From the NCBI GenBank assembly GCA_913775725.1, contig CAJYNG010000002.1:1-64000 (forward strand): 64,000 nucleotides of DNA, in the 5' to 3' direction. Of the stretch, positions 17,189 through 24,187 are shown in pieces (within the stretch, counting starts at the first letter, position 1; each line of letters opens with the position of its first letter). This DNA is from an uncultured Stenotrophomonas sp. GTDB lineage: Bacteria > Pseudomonadota > Gammaproteobacteria > Xanthomonadales > Xanthomonadaceae. A model generated the notes under the pieces. It saw nothing but the letters and a program-made list of their open reading frames with translations, did not search any database and was not told where the DNA came from. Made by a program: the position numbers and the translations under genes.

Positions 17189-17392
17189 GTTCGGCAGGGC
17201 TTGCAGCCCTGCACCTGCCGAATCAACGTCAACGTCAACGGCAGAAGCTGGCTATCCGTGGGTAGGCGGGGTGGGTCCGGTTGAGGGGGACGCTGCAAGT
17301 ACGTCCATGTAAGCTCGGTCGCCGCATCCATGCGGCTCACGCCCTCTCAACCGGACCCACCCCGCCTTCGACAGTTTTCCGCGAGCTGTCGG
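17189..17392 (-). repeat. Composite palindromic repeat, copy A
   Basis: In order: head hairpin (CGGCAGGGCTTGCAGCCCTG, 17192-17220), linker with CAACGTCAACGTCAACGG, arm AGGCGGGGTGGGTCCGGTTG, an asymmetric core read on the minus strand, the complementary arm, and tail CGACAGTTTTCCGCGAGCTG. The core has GCCGCATGGATGCGGC then GAGCTTACATGGACGTACTT. The head starts nine bases after the mscS stop. Together with copy B it forms a head-out, tail-in doublet. Confidence 0.88.
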
Positions 17393-17410
17393 AACGACGC
17401 ATTGCTCTGG

Positions 17411-17504
17411 TGGGTGTCGACCTTGGTCGACACGGTGGATCCACGCCATCCGTGGATGACTCATTCGATATCTGACAGATGTGTCGGCCAAGGTCGACAC
17501 CTAC
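17411..17504. repeat. Three SMAG-like palindromes between copies A and B
   Basis: GTGTCGAC-CTTG-GTCGACAC (17414-17433), a GATCCACG/CGTGGATG palindrome (17438-17457) and GTGTCGGCC-AAGGTCGACAC followed by CTAC (17481-17504) fill the space between the two tails. The outer two are the same sequence in opposite orientation. Confidence 0.75.
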
Positions 17505-17510
17505 CAACAG

Positions 17511-17712
17511 CCGCGGAAATCTGTCAGAGGTGGGGCGGTGTCGGAGTGCGGGGTGTCAGCCGCATGGATGCGGCTGCCAAGCCCCCAAGGACGGGTTTAC
17601 GGCGTCCCCGCACTCCGACACCGTCCCGCCACCCCACGGAATGCCAGCTTTTGCTGTTGCTGTTGCCTTGGCTTGAAGGCTTCGGCGGGTGCAGGGCGCA
17701 GCCCTGCCGAAC
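17511..17712 (+). repeat. Composite palindromic repeat, copy B
   Basis: In order: tail (complement of CTGACAG...TTCCGCGG), arm GGCGGTGTCGGAGTGCGGGG (to 17552), core with CAGCCGCATGGATGCGGCTG then CCAAGCCCCCAAGGACGGGT, complementary arm (17606-17634), CAAC-type linker and head (CCCTGCCGAAC at the end). It is inverted relative to copy A. Its head ends six bases before the stop of the convergent DksA-like gene, so the A/B doublet fills the whole 537-base gap. Confidence 0.88.
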
Positions 17713-17717
17713 AACCT

Positions 17718-17990
17718 TTACCTCAACTGGCTGTCCTTGCTGCCACGCCGGTTGTAGCCGGCATGCGCCTGTTCTTCGTCGTCATGCGCCTGCTGGCACG
17801 CCACGCACAGCCGCACACCAGGCACGGCCTGGCGCCGCGCCAATGGAATCGGCGCGTCGCATTCCTCACAGTGTTCCAGACCCGGGCCCCGCCGCAGCTG
17901 GCGCCGCGCGCGGGCGATCGCATCGTCGACGGTGGCGTCGATCTGGTCCTGGACCGCGCTGTCTCCCGCCCAACCGGTGGCCATGGCCAT
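17718..17990 (-). CDS. DksA/TraR-type C4 zinc-finger protein
   Basis: This 90-residue protein has a four-Cys zinc finger (Cys41, Cys44, Cys62, Cys65: CEECDAPIP and LCVACQQ). A short helical N-terminus precedes it (VQDQIDATVDDAIARARRQL). It resembles YbiI and the short TraR-like members rather than DksA, whose long coiled coil it lacks. Members may touch the RNA polymerase secondary channel, but this is not shown for the short forms. The tail is hydrophilic. Confidence 0.85.
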   Translation of the reverse strand: MAMATGWAGDSAVQDQIDATVDDAIARARRQLRRGPGLEHCEECDAPIPLARRQAVPGVRLCVACQQAHDDEEQAHAGYNRRGSKDSQLR

Positions 17991-18052
17991 CCTCCGCAGG
18001 TGTGTCGCCTGATATGGAGACGATACACCCCGGCAAAAAGGCAGGCCTTCAT

Positions 18053-18075
18053 GTAGAGCCGAGCCACGCTCGGCT
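18053..18075 (+). repeat. SMAG palindrome
   Basis: GTAGAGCCGAGC-CAC-GCTCGGCT is a textbook GTAG-footed palindrome of the Stenotrophomonas SMAG family. It lies upstream of the DksA-like gene and downstream of DUF2058. Confidence 0.85.
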
Positions 18076-18125
18076 GCTCTTCAGGAAGACGAACAGAGCG
18101 CAGATGGGTTCGATCAAGCCGATCG

Positions 18126-18153
18126 CGACTTAATCCCCTCCGTCCCCTTTTTG
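18126..18153. repeat. Half copy of the AAAAGGGGACGG repeat
   Basis: CGACTTAATCCCCTCCGTCC followed by CCTTTTTGC lies one base past the DUF2058 stop. A complete inverted pair of the same sequence is at 42525-42600. Confidence 0.75.
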
Positions 18154-18154
18154 C

Positions 18155-18712
18155 TTACCAGACCAGGTCGTCCGGCACCTGGAACTGCGCGTAGTAGGCG
18201 TCGTCCTCGGCGTTGCCGGTGGAGATCTCGGCGGTCGAGCCCGGCTGGCCGTGGTCGACGATGATCGCTTCCGGGGCGCGTTCACGCACCTTCTCGGCAG
18301 CAGCACGCGGCAGCAGGGCGTAGCCGTCGCCGTGGGCGACGATGACCAGCACGCCCACCGACAGCGCCTTGCGCAGCTTGGGGTCGATCAGCAGGGTGCG
18401 GATCGCCGCGCCATCGCTGAAGCGGTACTCGTCATCGCCCTTGTGGGGCACGGCATGGGCCGTGATGATCTGCTTCGCCTGCGCCTTCTGTTCAGCCAGC
18501 TTGGCCTGGGCATTACGCTCGGCAGCCAGCGCGCGGTCGCGCTCGACCTTCTCGGCGCGGGCCCGTTCAGCCTCGCGCTGGACCTCGGCCGAGGTCGATT
18601 CGGCCTTGCCCTGGCGGGCCTTGGCCTGCGCGCTCGCGGCAGCGCTGGCCTGCGACTTCTTGGCCAGGCCGGCCTTGAGCAATTGTTCCTGCAGCGCGTT
18701 GGGCTTTGCCAT
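18155..18712 (-). CDS. DUF2058 family protein (YaiL-like)
   Basis: This 185-residue cytoplasmic protein has a helical, charged N-terminal half (LQEQLLKAGLAKKSQ, then a Lys/Ala/Glu-rich coiled coil to about residue 90). The compact C-terminal DUF2058 domain follows (DEYRFSDGAAIRTLLIDPKL, then LVIVAHGDGYALLP). YaiL-type proteins are annotated as nucleoprotein/polynucleotide-associated, but no activity is established. It is divergent from the metallopeptidase gene, 62 bases away. Confidence 0.9.
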   Translation of the reverse strand: MAKPNALQEQLLKAGLAKKSQASAAASAQAKARQGKAESTSAEVQREAERARAEKVERDRALAAERNAQAKLAEQKAQAKQIITAHAVPHKGDDEYRFSDGAAIRTLLIDPKLRKALSVGVLVIVAHGDGYALLPRAAAEKVRERAPEAIIVDHGQPGSTAEISTGNAEDDAYYAQFQVPDDLVW

Positions 18713-18774
18713 GGTCGATGCGTACCGCGTGTAATCTTGGATGCTCCATTCTACCGACGCCCCGCCGCCCCTGC

Positions 18775-19275
18775 ATGGCAGTCCTGAAGTACCTCACCGG
18801 CTATCCCGAACCCCTGGTCGCCCAGGTCAGCGACCTGCTGGCACAGGGCAAACTCGGCCCCTGGCTGCAACAGCGTTACCCCGACCCGCACGAGGTACGC
18901 AGCGACCGCCAGCTGTACGACTACACCCAGGACCTGAAGGACCGCTACCTGCGCAAGTCGGTGCCGCTCAACAAGGTCTGCTACGACAACACGCTGGAAG
19001 TGATCAAGCATGCGCTGGGCACCCACACCGCCATTTCCCGCGTGCACGGTGGCCGCCTCAAGGCCAGCCGCGAGATCCGCATCGCCACCGTGTTCCGCCA
19101 GGCCCCGGCGGCGTTCCTGCGCATGATCGTGGTGCATGAGCTGGCCCACCTGAAGGAAGCCGACCACAACAAGGCCTTCTACCAGCTGTGCCAGCACATG
19201 GAGCCGGATTACCTGCAGCTGGAGTTCGATACCCGCCTGTACCTGACCGAGCTGGCCAACCGCGGCCAGCGCTGA
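18775..19275 (+). CDS. YgjP-like zinc metallopeptidase (M48-type fold)
   Basis: This 166-residue protein has zinc-binding HELAH at residues 121-125 and a third probable ligand His131 (HLKEADHNKAF), matching the YgjP/DUF45 group. It has no membrane helix, so it is cytoplasmic. Activity is expected from the intact motif; the substrate is not known. The start at 18775 (MAVLKYLTGYPEP) is chosen because the upstream extension is non-conserved and overlaps the DUF2058 gene. The next gene begins 47 bases later. Confidence 0.88.
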   Translation: MAVLKYLTGYPEPLVAQVSDLLAQGKLGPWLQQRYPDPHEVRSDRQLYDYTQDLKDRYLRKSVPLNKVCYDNTLEVIKHALGTHTAISRVHGGRLKASREIRIATVFRQAPAAFLRMIVVHELAHLKEADHNKAFYQLCQHMEPDYLQLEFDTRLYLTELANRGQR

Positions 19276-19322
19276 CCGGCCGCAGCAGCTACACTGCGCG
19301 CCCCCTGCCTGACCTTTCCGCC

Positions 19323-20021
19323 ATGGAACCGATCCGTCTCGACAAACGCCTGTCCGCCCTGCTCGGCATCCCGCGCGGCGAAGCGCGACGTTACATCGAA
19401 GGCGGCTGGGTCACGGTCAACGGCGACGTGGTGGAACAGCCGCAGCGTCCTGTCGATGACAGCGCCGAGATTGTCGTGGCCGAGCAGGCCAGCGATGAGA
19501 AGGCCGAGCGGGTCAGCATGCTGCTGCACAAGCCGGCCGGCGCTGCCGCTGAAACCCTGTGTTCGCTGGTCAGCAGTGACAGCCGCAGCGAGCTTGATGC
19601 CAGCAGCATCCGCCCATTGCAGCGTCACTTCCACGGCCTGCAGCTGGCTGCCTCGCTTCCGGCCAGCGACAGCGGACTGGTGGTGGTCAGCCAGGATCCG
19701 GCCACGCTGGCCCATCTGCAGCGCAATCTGGGCCGCACCGAACAGGAATACCTGATCGAAGTGGCCGAAGGCGGTCCCGAGCGCGGGCCGTGGCTGATGG
19801 CGCGGCTGCAGCAGGAATCGGGCGGCGCCAAGGTCAGCTGGCAGAGCGAGCAGCGCCTGCGCTTCGCGGGCAAGGGCCTGACGGCCAAGGGCCTGCGCGT
19901 GGCGGTCACCGCTGCCGGCCTGCAGGTGACGGCCGTGCGTCGGCTGCGTATTGGCCGCGTGGCACTGGGACCGCTGCCTGCGGGGCAGTGGCGTTACCTG
20001 GGCAGCGACGAGCGGTTCTGA
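19323..20021 (+). CDS. RsuA/RluB-like pseudouridine synthase relative, catalytic Asp missing
   Basis: This 232-residue protein has an N-terminal S4 RNA-binding domain (IRLDKRLSALLGIPRGEARR, VNGDVV) and a synthase-like domain (LLHKPAG at 67-73, then SDSGLVVVSQDP). Family enzymes use Asp in GRLDxxTxGL. Here the aligned segment is AASLPASDSGL (109-119), with Pro113 in the Asp position. The usual Lys of KxY is Gln (EQEYLIEV), and the Arg-rich RxIRRM motif is replaced by GLTAKGLRVAV. The C-terminal LRIGRVALGPLPAGQWRYL is normal. It therefore looks like an RNA-binding protein without isomerase activity. Confidence 0.85.
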   Translation: MEPIRLDKRLSALLGIPRGEARRYIEGGWVTVNGDVVEQPQRPVDDSAEIVVAEQASDEKAERVSMLLHKPAGAAAETLCSLVSSDSRSELDASSIRPLQRHFHGLQLAASLPASDSGLVVVSQDPATLAHLQRNLGRTEQEYLIEVAEGGPERGPWLMARLQQESGGAKVSWQSEQRLRFAGKGLTAKGLRVAVTAAGLQVTAVRRLRIGRVALGPLPAGQWRYLGSDERF

Positions 20022-20028
20022 GGCCTGC

Positions 20029-20066
20029 GGGTCGGATCCCTTGCCGAAGGCAAGGGCTCTGACCCC
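20029..20066. repeat. GGGTCGGATCC-type inverted repeat
   Basis: GGGTCGGATCCCTTGCC and GGCAAGGGCTCTGACCC form an imperfect stem seven bases past the stop of the pseudouridine-synthase relative. It is the same family as 4074, 41730, 45573 and 63302. Confidence 0.8.
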
Positions 20067-20119
20067 CTATCGATCGTGCAGACATTCCTTCACGCATGGC
20101 GTGGAACTACCATCGGGGC

Positions 20120-21685
20120 ATGAGCCTGCCCAAGCCCCTGTGGCGACGCCTGCTGCGCGTCGCTGCAATCATCCTCGCCGCGCTGTTGCTGCTGGTGCTG
20201 TCCGGCCTGCTGCTGGCCGACCACCTCACGCCGCAGGCACAGGGCGCGCCCTCGCAGGTACTGCCACTGCAGCCGGCGCAGACCCGTATCGACCAGCAGA
20301 TCGTGCCATTGCAGGAGGCCCATCCGGGGCAGTCCGGCGTGGCGTTCCTCAGTGATGGCATGGATGCCTTCGCCGCACGCGCGATGATCACCACGCACGC
20401 AGGCCGCAGCCTGGACCTGCAGTACTACATCTGGCACGACGACCTGATCGGCCACCTGATGGCCAAGGCGCTGTACGACGCCGCCGAGCGCGGTGTGCGC
20501 GTGCGCATCCTGCTTGACGACATGAACGCCAAGGACAAGGACGCGCTGATGATGGCGCTCGATGCGCATCCGAACATCGAGATCCGCCTGTACAACCCGT
20601 TCCGCAACCGCAGCGGCATCGCGCGCATGCTTGAACTGGTGCAGCGTGCTTTCAGCGTGAACCACCGCATGCACAACAAGAGCTGGATCGCCGATGGCCG
20701 CATCGCGATCGTCGGTGGCCGCAACATCGGCGAGGAATACTTCAGCGCACGCGACGATGTGAACTTCCAGGACCTGGACCTGGTGGTGGCGGGGCCGGCC
20801 GTGCAGCAGGCCAACCAGATCTTCGACGACTACTGGAACAGCAGCGCGGCAATTCCGATTTCCGCGCTGGCCTCGTACACCGATGAACAGTTGCAGCAAC
20901 TCGTGCGGCAGTCGGACCTGGATGCCATGCATGCCAAGGCACAGCCCTACCTGCAGCGCGTGGCCGAATCGCGCGCCCTGCAGCGGCCCAGCCCGGAACC
21001 GCTGCACTGGAGCACGAACGTACGCATCGCTTCCGATCCGCCGATGAAGCACCACGACGATGATCGCCGCGGCTGGCTGGTCAGCAGTCTCAGCGACGAG
21101 TTGCGCGCCACGCAGCGCAGTGCGCTGCTGATCTCGCCCTACTTCGTGCCCGGCAACGATGGGGTCGAGGCGCTGTCGGCGCTGGCCGCGCGCGGCGCGC
21201 AGGTGGGCGTGGTCACCAATTCACTGGCCGCCAACGATGTAGCGGCGGTACACGGCGGCTACATGGGCTACCGGGTGCCGCTGCTGAAGGCCGGCGTGCA
21301 GCTGTACGAACTGAAGGCGCACGGCCGGCCGGATACCAGCCTGTTCGGCAGCAGCGGCGCCAGCCTGCACACCAAGGCGTTCGTGGTCGATGATCGCCGC
21401 GGCTTCGTCGGCTCGTTCAACCTCGACCCGCGCTCGGCCTACCTCAATACCGAGATGGGCGTGTTGTTCGACGACCCGGTACTGGGGGCGCAGCTGCGCG
21501 ATGAATACCTGCGCCTGGCCAGCCCGGAGCACAGCTGGTGGCTGGCGCTGGGGCGCAATGATGACCTGCGCTGGCTGGAGCGCCAGCCACCACCGCACTG
21601 GGTGGAGGCCGAACCCGGGGCCAGCCTGGGCAAGCGCTGGACCGCACGGGTGATCAGCTGGCTGCCGGTGGAATCGCAGCTGTAG
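20120..21685 (+). CDS. Phospholipase D family protein (cardiolipin-synthase-like)
   Basis: This 521-residue protein has an N-terminal membrane anchor (IILAALLLLVLSGLLLAD) and two HKD motifs: HNKSWIADGRIAIVGGRNIG in the first half, and HTKAFVVDDRRGFVGSFNLD in the second. The spacing and flanks (DLQYYIWHDDLIG) match membrane-bound ClsC-like or lipoprotein-like PLD proteins. These exchange phosphatidyl groups or hydrolyse phospholipids in the envelope. The start at 20120 (MSLPKPLWRRLL) is preferred; an in-frame ATG eight codons earlier overlaps the repeat-rich leader. Confidence 0.88.
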   Translation: MSLPKPLWRRLLRVAAIILAALLLLVLSGLLLADHLTPQAQGAPSQVLPLQPAQTRIDQQIVPLQEAHPGQSGVAFLSDGMDAFAARAMITTHAGRSLDLQYYIWHDDLIGHLMAKALYDAAERGVRVRILLDDMNAKDKDALMMALDAHPNIEIRLYNPFRNRSGIARMLELVQRAFSVNHRMHNKSWIADGRIAIVGGRNIGEEYFSARDDVNFQDLDLVVAGPAVQQANQIFDDYWNSSAAIPISALASYTDEQLQQLVRQSDLDAMHAKAQPYLQRVAESRALQRPSPEPLHWSTNVRIASDPPMKHHDDDRRGWLVSSLSDELRATQRSALLISPYFVPGNDGVEALSALAARGAQVGVVTNSLAANDVAAVHGGYMGYRVPLLKAGVQLYELKAHGRPDTSLFGSSGASLHTKAFVVDDRRGFVGSFNLDPRSAYLNTEMGVLFDDPVLGAQLRDEYLRLASPEHSWWLALGRNDDLRWLERQPPPHWVEAEPGASLGKRWTARVISWLPVESQL

Positions 21686-21688
21686 CGC

Positions 21689-22765
21689 TCAGGGCGCTGA
21701 ACCGGCCGGGTCCTGTCCGGCCTCATCCAGCGTTTCCACACTGCGCCCGTGCAGGCGCCGCCAGATCCAGCGCAGCGCATGCGGCGGCGCCGACGGCAGT
21801 TGTTCAAGCAAGGCCAGCATGCGGCTCTGGCTGGCGTGGCCATGGCGGCACAACAGACTGGCAGCGGCCGCAGCGCTGCCTAGACGCAGGCTGTCGGCCA
21901 GCGGGCCCTCGGCCTCCGGCAACAGCGCCTGATGCACCGGCTCGGGCAGCTCCCAGGCAGCCGCCACCCGTTGCGCCAGCGGCAGCGACCACTGCTGAAG
22001 CAGCTGCAGGGCCAACGCGGGCTCCACGGTTTCACCGCGTGCCTGGGCTTCCTGCAGCAGCTGGCGCATCACCAGCGCAGACCCCAGGCCCTGCACCAGG
22101 CCCAGCCACTGCGCGGCGAAGGCATCACCGAAGGTAACCGTGCGTGCGTGGTCAGCAGCCGCGCGCGAGGCCAGCAGTGCGTGCTCCCAGATGATCGTGC
22201 TGAACTGCGGAAACACCTCGCACTGCACCTGCATCACCGGCTGCACCAGCACCGCGCTGATGATCTGGCGCACGCCTTCGGTACCGACCAGTGTCACCGC
22301 CCGCTGCAGGCTTTCGACCGGCCGCTCATGGACCTTGTAAGCCGGGCTGTTGGCGATGCGCAGCAGGTTGCCGGTCAGCACCGGGTCCTGGCCGATGATC
22401 GCGGCCATCACCCGCGCGGAGGCGGCATCGTCGTTGACGGTCTGGATCAGCTGCGGCAGCAGTTGCGGGCGGCGCGGCAGCTGCCGGGTGGCCCAGTCGC
22501 GATCCTGCAGCGCGCGTGCCACCGCTTCCCCCAACGCCGGATCCTGTACCGGCGTCGGCTCACCGGCCAGTCGTGGGTACAACGCCAACGCGTGCAGGCC
22601 GCGCTGCAGATGCGCGGCGATCTCCGCAGACGGCAGGGCTTCACCCTGCAGGCTGGCAGCCGCTGCCGCCACTGCCTGTCGCGATACAGCCGCCAAGCGG
22701 GACGGCGCGGCCCCGGTCGAGCGCGCCAGCCAGCCGCGCAGCGATCGCCACCAGGCCGCCGTCAT
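21689..22765 (-). CDS. HDOD domain signalling protein
   Basis: This 358-residue protein has an HDOD domain over about 95-290 (PQLLPQLIQTVNDDAASARV, then VLTGNLLRIANSPAYKVHER, then VTLVGTEGVRQIISAVLVQP). HDOD proteins resemble HD hydrolases without the full metal site and act in signalling, often with c-di-GMP or chemotaxis proteins. The first 90 residues are Ala/Arg-rich and unassigned. It ends three bases from the convergent PLD gene. It is a single gene. Confidence 0.88.
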   Translation of the reverse strand: MTAAWWRSLRGWLARSTGAAPSRLAAVSRQAVAAAAASLQGEALPSAEIAAHLQRGLHALALYPRLAGEPTPVQDPALGEAVARALQDRDWATRQLPRRPQLLPQLIQTVNDDAASARVMAAIIGQDPVLTGNLLRIANSPAYKVHERPVESLQRAVTLVGTEGVRQIISAVLVQPVMQVQCEVFPQFSTIIWEHALLASRAAADHARTVTFGDAFAAQWLGLVQGLGSALVMRQLLQEAQARGETVEPALALQLLQQWSLPLAQRVAAAWELPEPVHQALLPEAEGPLADSLRLGSAAAAASLLCRHGHASQSRMLALLEQLPSAPPHALRWIWRRLHGRSVETLDEAGQDPAGSAP

Positions 22766-23044
22766 CGCCGCCCGCCCTGTCGTTGTGGTGCCCGTGCCGT
22801 CACTGACTGCCCTGCCTCTTCACACGAATCCGGCTACTCGCCGTCGTCGCAGCATCGGCCGCACTTTCATCTTCTTTAACCGGAAGGCTGCCAATGTCGA
22901 CGGCATCGGCCGAGCGAATGGACTAGAATGGCGCCGCGCGACCCGTCCCCCTGCACCGACGACGTCGCTTTTTTTGTTTTTGGGACCCTACCGTTCACTG
23001 GCCGTTCGCTGCAGTTCGCCGCTGTTCGCGCCATCGGAGACGCC

Positions 23045-24142
23045 ATGCTATTCGAAACCCTCGCCACCACCGGCCACGAACAGGTGGTGTTCTGCCACAA
23101 CCACGATGCCGGCCTGCAGGCGATCATCGCCATCCACAACACCACCCTGGGCCCGGCCCTGGGCGGCGTGCGCATGCGCCCCTATGCCAGCACCGACGAG
23201 GCGCTGGCCGACGTGCTGCGGCTGAGCCGGACGATGACCTACAAGAATGCGCTGGCCGGCCTCAACGTGGGCGGTGGCAAGGCGGTGATCATCGGCGACC
23301 CGAAGGTGGACAAGACCGAGGTGCTGTTCCGCGCCTTCGGCCGTTATGTCGACTCGCTGGGTGGGCGCTACATCACCGCCGAAGACGTGGGCACCGACGT
23401 CAACGACATGGAGAACATCTACCTGGAGAGCCAGTTCGTGACCGGCGTGCACCAGGTCCATGGTGGCTCCGGCGATCCCGCTCCGTTCACCGCCTACGGT
23501 GCGCTGCAGGCACTGATGGCGTCGATGCGCTTCAAGTTCGGCCATGAGGAAGTGGGCAAGACCAGCATCGCTGTGCAGGGCCTGGGCCACATCGGCATGG
23601 AACTGGTGAAGCTGCTGCGCGACCGCGGCGCCAAGCTCTACGTCACCGACCTGGACAGCGCGCTGGTTGATCGCGCGGTCAGCGATTTCGGTGCCGAAGC
23701 AGTCAAGCCGGATGAGATCCACGAGGTGAATGCAGACGTGTTCGCACCGTGCGCGCTGGAAGGCGCGATCAACGCCGACACCCTGCCGCGGATCAAGGCG
23801 AAGATCATCTGTGGCACCGCCAACAACCAGCTGTCCAGCCTGGAGATCGGCGACGAGCTGCATGCGCGCGGCATCCTGTATGCGCCGGACTATGCGGTCA
23901 ACGCCGGTGGCGTGATGAACGTGTCGCTGGAGATCGATGGCTACAACCGCGAACGCGCGATGCGCCTGATCCGCAGCATCTACCACAACCTCACCCGCAT
24001 CTTCGAACTGTCGCAGCGCGAGAACATCGCACCGCAGCGTGCCGCCGACCGCATCGCCGAGAGCCGCATCCTGTCGATCGGCAAGCTGAAGATGCCGCTG
24101 GGCCGCAGCACCCCGCGCCTGGGCAACCTGCGCGGCGGCTGA
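23045..24142 (+). CDS. Leucine dehydrogenase (Glu/Leu/Phe/Val dehydrogenase family)
   Basis: This 365-residue NAD-dependent enzyme reversibly deaminates branched-chain amino acids to keto acids. It shows the glycine-rich catalytic stretch GGGKAVIIGDP (Lys79) and the Rossmann motif GLGHIGMEL near 180. Overall length and TYKNALAGLNVGGGK match leucine dehydrogenase. The start at 23045 lies in front of MLFETLATTGHEQ; the frame runs 39 codons further up but those are not conserved-looking. The 279-base leader has TAGAAT (22925-22930) as a possible -10 and a T-rich run at 22970-22980. Confidence 0.93.
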   Translation: MLFETLATTGHEQVVFCHNHDAGLQAIIAIHNTTLGPALGGVRMRPYASTDEALADVLRLSRTMTYKNALAGLNVGGGKAVIIGDPKVDKTEVLFRAFGRYVDSLGGRYITAEDVGTDVNDMENIYLESQFVTGVHQVHGGSGDPAPFTAYGALQALMASMRFKFGHEEVGKTSIAVQGLGHIGMELVKLLRDRGAKLYVTDLDSALVDRAVSDFGAEAVKPDEIHEVNADVFAPCALEGAINADTLPRIKAKIICGTANNQLSSLEIGDELHARGILYAPDYAVNAGGVMNVSLEIDGYNRERAMRLIRSIYHNLTRIFELSQRENIAPQRAADRIAESRILSIGKLKMPLGRSTPRLGNLRGG

Positions 24143-24153
24143 GCCTGCGATGA

Positions 24154-24179
24154 TCGCGCCGGGCATCACCCCGGCGCGA
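24154..24179. terminator. Bidirectional hairpin between convergent genes
   Basis: TCGCGCCGGG-CATCAC-CCCGGCGCGA is a perfect ten-base-pair stem. It sits in the 45-base gap between leucine dehydrogenase and the autotransporter, which end towards each other. There is no long T tract, so it may act as a roadblock or stability hairpin. Confidence 0.65.
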
Positions 24180-24187
24180 CCCGTTCC

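Noticed and set aside
17189-17712. CRISPR array
   Set aside because: The repeats are long, inverted and not regularly spaced, with no spacers and no cas genes.
22938-22985. Attenuator-like leader before leucine dehydrogenase (GCGAC...GTCGC followed by a T run)
   Set aside because: The stem is only five base pairs with a loop of about 20 bases. There is no leader peptide rich in Leu, Ile or Val, so a regulatory claim is not supported.
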